Positions 12,901 through 24,005 of a stretch of DNA of 64,000 nucleotides are shown one piece after another (within the stretch, counting starts at the first letter, position 1; the number at the start of each line of letters is the position of its first letter). The notes under the pieces were generated by a model. It was not told the origin of the DNA and ran no database searches. It saw nothing but the letters and a program-made list of their open reading frames with translations. The position numbers were made by a program, and so were the translations under genes. Where the stretch lies: assembly GCA_017562135.1 (NCBI GenBank), contig QEYB01000926.1, positions 434,001-498,000 on the forward strand, read 5' to 3'. This stretch comes from Dipylidium caninum. Taxonomy: Eukaryota; Platyhelminthes; Cestoda; Cyclophyllidea; Dipylidiidae.

Positions 12901-14366
12901 TTTCGATTATTCAAGTTCCAAAGTCTTTAGTCCAAGTGAAGCAATCTTATCAACTAATGCTCGTCGTTTCTAGGATTTTAAGTCTGAGAGTCAAACTGTT
13001 GAAATTAATTGAGATTTCACAGAAACATTTAGTCGATAGGTTAATTTAGCAGAAACACTTGTCCACTCCGAAAATTGCATGCATATCAGTTTAAATAAGA
13101 ACTCAATGTCGAAGAATACTACTTTGGTTCGTCAAAAAGCACTGAAACATTAAAAAAGAATAACGTAAAACATATTTTTATCATTAACAAGAAAACCAAT
13201 ACAGGCTTGATAGGAAAATCTTGCACAAGTTAGCATTAGTGGTTCATTGAGAAGAATAAGACTAGTATACCGATATAATGTGAACATTTGCCCCATCTTC
13301 AACACTATATGGATAGCACAGGACTTCAATACCAGTGCTTCCGGCGAGGGAATGAAACTGTTTTTTCCACACCAGTAAGCATTGACTCTTCCGGACATCA
13401 GAAATAGAAACTGATCGACTAGGTTAAGGGTCCAAAATAAAGTCTACATTGGAGCATAGCTTAGGTTGGATAAAATAAGGCAGAACTAAGAGTTCAACAA
13501 AACCAGACGCGACTTTACCAACATGCCATATGAAAAACACCCTTCACGAAAGGTCTGTTAGATACGTTTCAACATTGATAATACTATATCATATCTAAGA
13601 CTTGTAGAAAAGTTATTGGACTAGTTTAAAACTGGGCATGAATGGCGGAAATAATAATACGAAAACATGAGAACATTACTGTTTCAGTTTTATTGCACTT
13701 GTACAACCAGTTTTTAAGAAAGTGCTTTTGTATCCAATTAATGAGGAAGTCATTAATTAAGAAATGCTTACTACAAGACCACATCATTCCAGTGAATTGT
13801 GAGCCATCGTCAAGTACTAATAAACTTTTAATCGAATGTTTGCTTCGAATAATTTAAATATACAGTGAGGTTTGCACTACAAATGCGACAACTGAGCTAT
13901 ATCCATGAAGACGGAAAGCAGCAGCGAGGGTAAGTTAAGTCGGAGAGTAAGTCACAAATTTGTTGAGTCTGAAGCCGAATTACTATCGTATAAATCAACG
14001 TGCATCATAATGAATTGAAGTAGCAGCAATTCTGAAACCCGTTCAACGTTACTAGACTGGTCACCAGAATGATTTTATAGAAACCATGGCAGAAAATCGA
14101 TGCTTACTAATTTGTTACTTAGATACTGGATGTTGACGATTTCGCCCGGATAGGTGTTTGCAGGATTTGGACCAGGGGGATCTCTAGCGGAGTCGCCAAA
14201 TTTCTTCCAAGCTTTGCGTTTAGCAACCGCTGATGGAACCCGAATCTTCTGAATCGTGTATTCGCGCGTCTCTTTGTATACTTCGCCTTCATCGGATTCG
14301 TAGGTGACGACCAGTTTAGTGTTGTTTTCGCGATCATAGATTACTTGTTCCTCTGGCAGTGGAGCG
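9992..14366 (-). CDS. EIF3G: Translation initiation factor eIF3 subunit G (N-terminal exon not found)
   Basis: Coding exons on the minus strand: 14366-14108, 12411-12208, 11695-11438 and 10102-9992 (TGA at 9994-9992), 277 codons with matching phases. Exon one carries the eIF3g middle region: VPSAVAKRKAWKKFGDSARD followed by PPGPNPANT. Exon two carries the zinc knuckle CRTCKGAHFSLQCP (C-x2-C-x3-H-x4-C). Exons three and four carry the C-terminal RRM, with RNP2 IRVSNL and RNP1 GFAFVSYA, preceded by a linker (GRYIPPHLR) like that of the family. In eukaryotes the protein is an RNA-binding subunit of eIF3 that supports scanning and reinitiation in the cytoplasm. Human eIF3g has 320 residues, so roughly 40 N-terminal residues with the start codon are missing; the first exon here begins in phase 2. 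The last intron falls directly before RNP1. The exon-two donor (GTACCC) is weak. Confidence 0.93.
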
Positions 14367-16270
14367 CTTTTAGAAAGTGTAACCCTTAAAGATGAATAAC
14401 ACCAGTATCACTAGAATACATGACCTATAAGCAAAATGAACTTAGAATACGAGCAAGAGTTGCGATATAACAAATCCAAAAATTTCGTGACTAGTCAATG
14501 TTCATTTTATCTGTTAAAGGTTATAAGTAAGCGTATAAACAAAGTAAAATGCAGCCAAACGGCATTACGCACACGGCCTCCTTCGTCATGTCGAGGAGAA
14601 GTAGGCTACTTCAACGTCCACTAAAAAGTCTCGACCAATCATAAGCTTTATAAGTTATTGACACTACTGTCCGGCTAAAATAGTTAAATTTTGGTTCACG
14701 AAGCCTTAACAACGAATGAAATATGTAATGCCAAGTCTAAATTAAATGTCATTAATGAGCTGTAACCACCGGCTGAACTTTAGATTATACTTTTGTAATT
14801 GTAGGAATTCTCTCAATTGGATCACTTTTATTTCCAGTGTCCTTCAATATTTTACGGTTCATGGTGAAAGAGCTTTAGGATCAGTCCTGCGGTTCTCGTT
14901 AGTGTGCGAACAGCGAAGTATAGACATCCATTCCAAAGGTGAAATGTATCCTGAATACGCTGCTTTGCTTAGTTTAGCGTTTGGTTACACGAAATGCCAC
15001 TGTACGTCCTTAATTTGTTATCCTTCGCCGTCATTTTTTCCGCCAACCGGTTAAACCAATTCCGTTTTTACTTAACCTAAATATCGTGGCTTTTATGCTC
15101 CAGATGTAGTTGTGCTTCCAAATCCTCATCAGGTTGATGTTAAACCTTAGCAAACAATGTACTTGGAAAATATAGTGACGTTAAAAATTCAATCTCGCCG
15201 ACATAATTTCACTTCTTGTTTACTGAATGCGAATGTTCCCAAATTGATAGCACTTTATCATCCAACATTCAGCTAAGGTAAACAGCCTTTAAAGAGGATG
15301 AAAAATTCAGCTTGAGTGCATAGCACTTTTGTGAATAACTCGACTGGAAGCCACAGACCACATGGTGCAGATGTCACCCGACAGACTTGCGCTGTGTAAG
15401 TGAATGTGGCATGTCACATGTATATTCATTTAATGTATAAATTACAATTGCTCCCGATTTCTGTCACGTAATTTTCTGAGACTGCCCTCAATTCCCCATA
15501 TTCCGCCTCGGGTTGGCCTGAAGGATCCCAGACTCGGCTCCCTCCATGAGCTGGCAATCCATTCGACTCGAAGTATTAATTAAAAGCGTCTTCTTGGGTG
15601 TTAGGCAAATGGATCGGTTGGCGTGTGTTAACGTGCACACACGCACACACACTCCTCGGAGTGTGTAGTTTGACAAGTCAAGTACATGTGGCACAACTCA
15701 TGGCTAACATCTACTTGACAGCCTACAACTTCATTGTCTAGTAGAGTAAAATGTTCCCCACGTTTCTTGTAATTACATCATATCGCTTGGTTAGCAAAAT
15801 TTTTTGCGTCTCGATACTATGAACTAAAACAGTAAAGGATAAAGTCACTTTGATGGGCTCTTTAAGTGGTCATTTGTAAAAGAAATTTCCAAATCTATCT
15901 GTAACTTGTGTCTATCGGTTAAGATGTGCCTATTGCAAAATTTAAATAAGAAAAACACCTTCAGATCTCATGAAACTTTCCCCCCTGACATTGGAAGAAG
16001 GGGGAACGTGGGTTAATCCCCATTCCTTCGCCCAATCATCGCCCGTGGTCATCGCCCATGTCGAGGCCGGTTGCTATCCCAATGGTGTGGACACTACCGT
16101 GATGCCATGGCAACCAGATTCTTAAAGTGAAGCAGGAATTAGTTGGAAGCAGTGGAGTGTTCTCACCGCAGCCCTCCTCTCCCTGTTATCTCCCAAAGTG
16201 AGCTCATTCCATACACACAGAGGGGGAGAGATAGGGAAAAGTAGGGATCAAAAACAGAATAAATCACCTG

Positions 16271-16283
16271 CCCCCCCCCCCCC
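16271..16283 (+). repeat. Poly-C run, 13 bases
   Basis: Uninterrupted run of 13 C in non-coding DNA between eIF3g and TCF. Its length is prone to sequencing and replication error. Confidence 0.9.
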
Positions 16284-17465
16284 GAAGGGAATTATCTCGC
16301 CTGACTGACACACAGACGTACTAGTCTCAGAAACACCAAATAATTAACTATTGAGATGAGTCAAAGTTAACAAAGGCGGTTAATCGGCGAAAGTGACATT
16401 CCCATCCGAGGCTTCATGGAAAGGTGAAATTTAAGGACAGAATCTCGAGCCGATTGTAAACGGGCAGGTCGGCACGAACAAATGCTGCCTCTCGGGGGGC
16501 ACCAAGGCTGTCCGGAGAGCGGGCTGCTCGACGTGGCTCGCCAGCACGTCTTGGCGATTTTCGCGCCTTTTCCTTTTCCTTCCTCTCTCTCCGATAAAAT
16601 AGTTGGCTGGAGTCTTGGTGGGCGTCTGCAGGAGGGCTCGGAGACAACAATGTCTTCTCCTGCGCCCCTGATCGTTGTCGGTCAGGAAGTTAGTCACTCA
16701 GCTTGGTTTCCCGGACCTTCCATCCGCGGACGATTCAGGTCGGTGTGCGGCAGTCAGTTCAACTGGCCGACAAATGCAGAACATGACCGAGGTCGCTCGG
16801 GCGGGTGTGTCTCACTTTCTCGCCAGTGTCGAGAATGTAAACATCCTCCAGAACGTCTGACATTTTCCAATCTGCGCCCCTTGAGGCAGCCAAAATGCAC
16901 TTCGTAACTACTCGAATGTCTATCTTTCATTCTTGGGTCACCTGGAAGCAATGATAAGTGCCTAGGGGGGACGGGACGAGGGCGTCGATGGAACGCATCA
17001 GCCAGGAGGGTGGCAGGGGTGGAGGCATGTCAGGGCTGTGTTTTCGCGCACAATTTACTAGCGTCGATCTTTTGAACTCACCGGCGTCGCGGTCTACCAC
17101 CCGCTCTAGGGGGGGGAGGTGAGGGAGCTGGAGGCCACACCTAGTCAATGACACCTTCTCAATTAGCTGTCTCAAGGCTCCACGTGTGTAACAGCCTGTA
17201 CTTTTGACTGGAGGCATCAGACCTGCCAAGTAGCCCCTCTAGCGCTTCCAACTCCTGACATGTCACTTCGCGCTGTATCCACCATTCTTTTCTTCACTTC
17301 TTTTTTCCCCTTTTTTCTTGCTCGGGAGTCATAAAGCCACTTAAAAAAACAGTCCACCAACCACAACTGCCGCCTTTGCGATTTCAGTAGTATAAACCGC
17401 CCGCGTTAATTTTGGAAGTGAGGAGTGGCGAATTTAAATAACAAACTCAACGACAGTCTGACCAG

Positions 17466-17471
17466 TTTAAT
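17466..17471 (-). terminator. Possible polyadenylation signal, TCF gene
   Basis: TTTAAT on the plus strand reads ATTAAA on the minus strand, about 330 bases after the TCF stop codon. This common variant of the signal is supported only by its position. Confidence 0.25.
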
Positions 17472-17799
17472 ATTAAGAATGACTCAGGCTGGTAAGCGGT
17501 AGAAAGAAGGTTGGGGGAGGGTAAACGACGGTGCAAGCGAAAAACAAATAGACGACATGCAAGATGTCAGTCATTCGGGAGAACACTTTTCCCGCCATCT
17601 CCCCCCTTCCTGACATGGAGGATTTTGTGACTCCCTGCAGGGGACGAAAAGGCTGGTAGTTGTTGAAGCAACTGTCAAATGAGTTAAGACTAGACCAAGG
17701 AGGCTAAGGAAAGTGGACCGATGGGGCCGATGCGAGGCGAATTCTAGTCTTAGTTGCCATGCGGAGAGGGTGACTGCGTTAGCGGTTGCCAATCTGACG

Positions 17800-20700
17800 T
17801 CAAGATGAAGAGAATCCATAAGTGGACGTGGTGGAGGGACCCTCCTCGCATGTCTGCTCTCCATACTCCTGCTGGAAGAGGCCCGATTTCGATCCTGGCG
17901 TCTCGTAGGCGAGAACAGACCTCAGAGAGCCATTGCCCTCCAACGTCGTCGTCACTGGGGAGGCCTTCGGTGTTGAGATGTAAGCGAGATTGAGATCCCC
18001 ATATCGATAGTCGAAATTCCCATTCGGATTGTACGGCGGCGTCGAGTACTGATTGGGCGCAATAACCCCGCAGGTGGGGTGGGCGAGTTGACGTTGAAAT
18101 CGCTCCTCCACTTGTTGATGAGTTTGTGACCATGGCGATGTAGAGGCCGAGGAAATTGTATCATAAGCTAATTGGCAGCGATGATTAACACCGGCATGGC
18201 TGACAGTGGCGTTGGGGCTGGTGGTGGAAAGCCAACTGGCCGAAGGAGTGAAGTGCTGGGCTGTGGAGATGAGATCGACACACTCGGAGAAGGCGCAGGC
18301 CACGCGGTTTTTACCCTCCTCTCCGCCTCCGCCCCCGCCCCCGCCCCGCCCCTGCCTCCTCCTCCTCCTCCTTCACACCTTTCATGGAGAGAAAAATCAC
18401 TCTGAAGTTAGTGTCTCGTTGCCCCGCTTAGTCAATGTGTACGGCATAAACGGTAATTTCATTGTCATTTCGACAATGAATCATGAAATAACGCCTCTGG
18501 CAACCAGACGTTGGCGTATGTCTTCCTTAGGTACGTCTAATATCTCACTTATAACCCAATCAACAGGTTGTTTTGCTCCCTCCTGTGCCCCTCGCCTCGC
18601 CCCGCCTCAAAGCTACCGGAGGCGTTGCAACTAGTTGAGCTGAAAATCGGCTGTTGACAGTTCTACTACCACGAATTCTGACACATACACACACACACAC
18701 ACACGCCTCATCTCCCACTGATTTGACGGTGTTTACGCCTTCCTCGAATGCAGAGGAGGAGGTGGAGGCATGTGGGGCCAGAAGACTCACCTCCGCTTGG
18801 TTCCGACGGTGAGATGTTCAGGAAGAACGGTTGCTGGGATTGATGCTGTTGTTGTTGTTGCTGCTGATGATGGTGTCGTCTCTGCTCGCGGTAACTCGGT
18901 TGTTCATGGTGTTCTAAACCACCGAAGTAGGGCATAGCCTCCTCCGGGGCAGCACAGCACTGCTCGCTGCCGGCGCCGCTGCCGCCGCTCCGCCCTCCAC
19001 AACCGCCGAACTGGCCGAGAGCGAATGGACTGCGGTAGAACGCGGAGCCCCGAAGGACACCGCCTAGTCCGACCGGGGCACTGAGAGAAGCCTTCTCTCG
19101 TGTCACTGCCTCTGAGCCGCCGGGAGGCGATGTCGTCTCCTTCATCTGCTTCGACTGCTCTGCAAGCATCTCGGGATTATTGTACACGCGATATCGACTA
19201 CGATTCTTCCGACGTTTCGCATGATAGGCGTAATTGTCTCTCGCCGACCAGCCAGGATACATGCGTTGATGGATTTCCTTTTCTTTTCTTGCCATTTCGT
19301 AGAATTTCGCCTGTTCCTCGTGGGGCAGTGCGTGCCACTTTCGCCCCAAAATCTGGTTAATCGCTGCAGACTCTTTCATAGTGCATTCGGCGACCACTTT
19401 GGCTCTCATCTCTTTCATGAATAGCATGAAGGCGTTGAGAGGCTTCTTCACGTGCGCCGGCGGTTTGTCAGCCCGCTTCCGCGACGGCGTCACCGACGAC
19501 GAGGATGCAGGTTCTGCAATTGCGGACGGTGAGATGTAAGCCTGACTTTGAGTCGCGTAGGCCTCCACGTACGAACGAGCCTCCGTGCCATTGATAAAAG
19601 GGGGGAATTTCGAGAGATTGGTGACCGTGCCAGGACACGAGATGTCCGTTAGAGTGGAGAGGAAGTGGACAGGATTGGAGTGCGCCTCGGGGGCAGGTGG
19701 ACCCGAGGTGGGAGCGCCAAAATTCATGGGTTTCACAGAACAACCGCAGGCCTCCGGACCAGAGCCGGGGTAACCGGCCTTACAAGCACTGGAAGGCATG
19801 AGATTGTACGAAAGTAGTGCACGGAAGTGTTTATTAGAGTTGCCGAAAAGAGGGAAGAATTTTTCACTTTGTAAGTCATGCGTTTGTGCACAGGTGTGAA
19901 AGCATTTATTATCAATTTGTGTATCCTCTCCCGCCAGAACCAATCAAAGTAGAGATCTGGTGCCTCCGAGAGTGTGACTGTGAGTGCTCAGTTAGAATCA
20001 TGACTTGGTAATGATCTCACTAACAAAGCGGTTTACGTTTATGTGAGTTACTTCGTCTGCTACTTTACTATTATTTCATTGTTGTATTGTGTTCATAATA
20101 GGGAAATCGCGGCAAAGTCGGGTAAATAATTTTTCGAGGACGGAGTATTGCTTAGAATGCCATCAAAAGAGGCTTAAGGCAGCTGATAAGGTGTTTTGGT
20201 GTGCTACAGTAGGCGACGAATTGATTCGTCTTCTACTTAGTGTAGGTTGTCTACTTCGAGGTGCATTGTGAGTAAGAGGCATTTCAAACTTAGGAGAAGC
20301 GAAGATTTGCAGTATTTTTCTTGTGCGGCCGTGACGAGGAGTTTTAATTTAATCAGAGTTTTTGTGAGGAGATGTGCTATTAGACAGAATGACCTGACCT
20401 TATTGGGGAGTGCTTTTTTAAAGCGAGTGTGTGTCCATCTTTGCCACCGAAAGAAAATATGTACGTCTGTGGGGATTTATGAAAAAGTGTGTTGCGAGAT
20501 AGAAAAAAGATACCTTAAAGTTAGTGGACTAGTAAAGCTTTCCAAAAGAACAAATTTAATGTCGTCAAATCTATTAGGCGAGACCTACAAAATACTCTTT
20601 CAGACGTTCTCCAGGTTTACAAATGTGTGTTAAAGGGTTTTACAAGGCCGTGACACTTTTCTCCCATCTAGACACCATGCAATGCATTTGGCATGTAATT

Positions 20701-23338
20701 TGCCTATTTGTCTAAAGTTTAAAAAATTTCCAAAGGTGATTTGATTCACCATTATAAAACTTCATTTAGCATTTCAATTAGCCAATGTGTTATTAGTTTC
20801 TTTTAACCTACTTCAGGGTGAGGCCACCTGGGTACGCGCCCGGTTCAGTTATTGTCTCTAAAAACCGGTGCGCCGTGTTTTTGGGAATAATGGTAAATTC
20901 AGCACATTAGTGAATCAGTTCCGGGAATGTCAAAATAGTCCATTTGCTAGCTTACAACCTTGCATTTTTAGCAGTAGCTGAAATGAGATTTTGCCAAAGA
21001 TATTTGAGTAAAAGGATACAAATAACAGTGTCATATGCCCGCAGAGTTGCCTGAGACCAATGGTTGGAGTTTTAACACTCACCACCTCCAGTGTACGGCG
21101 CTAGGACATCGCTTTTGTGCCATAAATTTGAATTCACAGTTATGAAAGCGGTAACTTCTGTTTGTCGTTTATTTCTCTAATTTAACCTCGATCTCTTTAC
21201 TGAAATTCCTAACCTTTCCCGTTTAAATTGGAGATTTGAAGTAGATATTGTAAATATGCATTCACCTGATTGGAGGTGAGTTAGGGCAAAGGGAGGGGTT
21301 TTCTTTGGTGAACCACTTTAAAACCTATACACCGCGTTGAGGATGGTGAAAGTCGTGCCTCCGTCAATGGGACAGTGAGATGCCAGATTAATGGGATGGT
21401 GAATGCGCAGATATCAATTGTAACAAATATCACAATCACTGGAATTTTGGACTCACCAAAAACGCATTTACTACTCCTTAATTCCCCACTTTCTTTTTCA
21501 CACGTTCTACATCCTAAGCGACGTTGGAGGAGGCGAATAACTTTGGCTCCGAATCGCCCTCTTAACACCACGAACCGTTTTGACCGGACATCGTCGAACC
21601 GTCCGGTTTTACGGCTATTTCTTCCCCAAGTATTCGATGCAGAATATCGAAAGCGGAAAGCTGCTAACACGTATAGGCTCTTTAGTAATAACACTATTTT
21701 ACGACATTTTATATTGAAAGGCCTCCTCGACTGTGGCTCCCCAGCAAGTGTGAAATTTTCATGCACCCAATTGTGTGCTATGCGAGAAGGGAAAGTTTGA
21801 CTTACGCGTAGGAATGTCACCCGAAATTACTGGGAATTCGGCCATTCCCTTGACTCGGCGGGCGATCAAATTAATTTGACAATCACAATAAACACATGGT
21901 AATAATCGAATGGTATAACTTTTGGTTATTATCTAACTCTCTCTCTCGATAACAGCCAATGAAGTGTTGCCTTGAGACGAATTCATGTTAAATTGACATG
22001 ACAGAAAACAATCGTTTGGTATTCGAAAACCGGGATGGCCTTAACCAGTCACGTGGAAATAAGTTGTCGGAGAGCATTTTTATTGACTAACCGGTAATCA
22101 GTGTGTGGGCAACTTTAGCCGTTGACTTAATGCTTTTACTTATCTGCTTTATTCACCCTTCGAGGATAGTAAATGGTAAAAATTTTTGCTTAAAACTTAC
22201 CCGCTATTCTCCTGTAAACTGTTGATGGACTTTTCACCTTCCACAGACTCATATTTTATTGACTTTGAATCGGGAAAGTGACCGGACGAGACGACGGCGT
22301 TGGAGGAGCTAATGTAGGCAGCGGCGGCCACCGCTGCTACCGCAGCAGCAGCCGAAAAGGACCTTGCAGTTTCGTCGTAGTAGGCCGCTTGACGATACTT
22401 TTCATCCCTCGCCTGGTTGCACGAGTCCTCGGTGTAGACGATCTGAGGCTGTGGACATCCCCAAGCATTGGGTTGGAAGCCTGACGCGCCTAAGATGGGT
22501 ACAAGTTGGACAAAATACACTTTTTCGATCTCTTTCTGCTGGCAAATTCTCCCTCGCCATTTTTTCCACATAGTTATGCTAAATCCAGTGTCAGTGCCAG
22601 GAATTTCCCTTCCAGGTGGTGCATGGAAATGTTAGACCCTTGTTAGAAGCCTTTGTTCTCTCTCCCCTCCGACATAAATTTGCACCATGGCTGTGATGGC
22701 AGCATCTCAGCGTCGAAGAGCAGTCGAGTGGTGCTGGTGGGACGAGATCCCTCCTGCCCCGTTCCAACATCATGCAATCTATTCATTCAGGTGTCTGAGC
22801 TACGAATTAAACAATATTTGGAGGCACAGATGACAGACTTAAGTAAAAGCCTCCAAGCTAAGAGAGGAGTTGAAGCCAGGACGACAGGAAGCAGGACAAA
22901 GGACGTTTCAGTCGGCCCCAAACACGCATGGTGAGGTCTCACTTGCCGACAAGACGGACAGAGTGAGAGAGGAGCGAGAGGCGGTAGAGGAGGAAAGAAG
23001 TGAGAACAAGTGAAAGTAGCACCACGAGGATGAACGGCTTTCAACTCACCCAAGCACACCTCTCACAAACTACGAGATGAATACGTTTTTCCTCTTCTTT
23101 TATACCAATTGAAAGGAACAATCATAAATCCTTTGTTGTCATCAAAGGCACAGGCTTTGATGGAAGACATCAAAAATGCTGATTACAAGGATAGCATAAA
23201 AGGAAGAGTGCACTCACCACTTGTCATACTCTGATGCCGCCGTTGGTGTAGTGTGTGGGTTTGATGTTGCAAACGGGTCAGGTAGTCTTGATCCTGACTA
23301 CTCAAAGTGGAGAAGTTGGCACCCTCGGCGTTTGCCAT
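17800..23338 (-). CDS. TCF/LEF-family HMG-box transcription factor (pangolin type)
   Basis: Four coding exons on the minus strand: 23338-23218, 22489-22201, 19788-18791 and 18260-17800 (TGA at 17802-17800). Phases agree at every junction and give 622 residues. The HMG box (about residues 250-320) is diagnostic: [20 protein letters not shown], then [20 protein letters not shown] and [19 protein letters not shown]. The family binds CTTTG-type Wnt response elements and recruits beta-catenin or Groucho. The first exon begins with ATG at 23338 and encodes [10 protein letters not shown]. No acceptor AG lies between it and the upstream in-frame TGA at 23410, so it must be a first coding exon. It has no acidic beta-catenin-binding motif. 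No cysteine clamp follows the HMG box. Alanine-rich (exon two) and His/Gln-rich (exon three) tracts are present. The whole HMG box lies in one exon. An alternative upstream first exon remains possible. Confidence 0.92.
18681..18704 (+). repeat. (AC)n microsatellite
   Basis: Short AC dinucleotide run in the last intron of the TCF gene, just downstream (in gene direction) of the HMG-box exon. Confidence 0.85.
19195..19455 (-). other. HMG-box DNA-binding domain of the TCF gene
   Basis: This segment of exon three encodes the full HMG box plus its basic tail (KRRKNRSR), which serves as nuclear localisation signal and DNA-contacting tail in the family. Downstream residues turn to a Ser/Gly/Gln-rich sequence without the C-R-x-R-F-G cysteine clamp seen in some TCF isoforms. 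Confidence 0.93.
19789..22200 (-). other. TCF intron 2, no feature seen
   Basis: 2.4-kb intron between TCF exons two and three, with donor GTAAGT at 22200 and acceptor CTTCCAG just before exon three. The open frames inside it (20247-20633 plus, 21281-21820 minus) have no recognisable domain. Confidence 0.6.
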
Positions 23339-23683
23339 AGGCCGAAGGCGATGCGTGTTCCCCAACGAGTGACGAGGTGGACGACGGTGAGGGATGTGAA
23401 TGTCGCGTCACTCCTCGCTCTCTGGCTCTCTCTCCCCTCTCCCGCCCTCTTTTTTAACCTCCCCCTCTCCGCCGCCTTCCTCGCCTTCTCGCCCTTTCTT
23501 TTCAGTCAGTTCGTTGATAGGGCAAATCAAAGTGCAAAAATGGACGAGGGTTTTTCCGTTGAGGTCTTTAAGATCCCTGCTAGACAACTACACGTTTCCT
23601 CTTGAAGGGTTGTTTTAATCTTCCCTACTTTTGTGTTTAGTGGAACCTTTGTGACACTTTATCGGATAATGTCTTTAGGTGAC

Positions 23684-24005
23684 ACACAAATACACACACA
23701 GAGACACAAAGGCAGAGAGAGCGAAAGGAAGACAAACACCCACACACACACGGAGAGAGAGAGAGAGGTTGGAGAGAGCGAGCAGGCGGGCGAGCGAGCG
23801 AGCGAGTGAGTGAATGACGACTCCTTATTCGTAAACTCTTTGATTATGTCTTTGCTCTCTCTTCGTTTGTGACTCTGAAGGCGGTGGCGACGTCTCCTTT
23901 CGTATATACTAGTGGGGAGAGAGAGAGAGCGAAAGCGAAGGCGAGAGCGTAAAAGAGAGTTGGCCTCGCGGTTTGATGATGCACACACACAGGCAGAAAG
24001 CGATA
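23684..24005 (+). repeat. GA/CA-rich simple-sequence tract
   Basis: Interrupted runs of CACACA, GAGAGA and GAGCGAGC, just upstream of the TCF first coding exon in gene direction. The long minus-strand open frames across it are a by-product of this composition. Confidence 0.75.

Larger units (their letters stand above)
14367..17799. other. Intergenic stretch between eIF3g and TCF
   Basis: AT-rich up to about 16 kb, then GC-richer. It should contain the eIF3g promoter and first exon (minus strand) and the 3' untranslated region of the TCF gene. Open frames such as 14746-15054 (plus) and 16482-16907 (plus) show no domain. I looked on the minus strand for the conserved eIF3g start region containing a Ser-Trp-Ala motif and did not find it. 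Confidence 0.5.
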
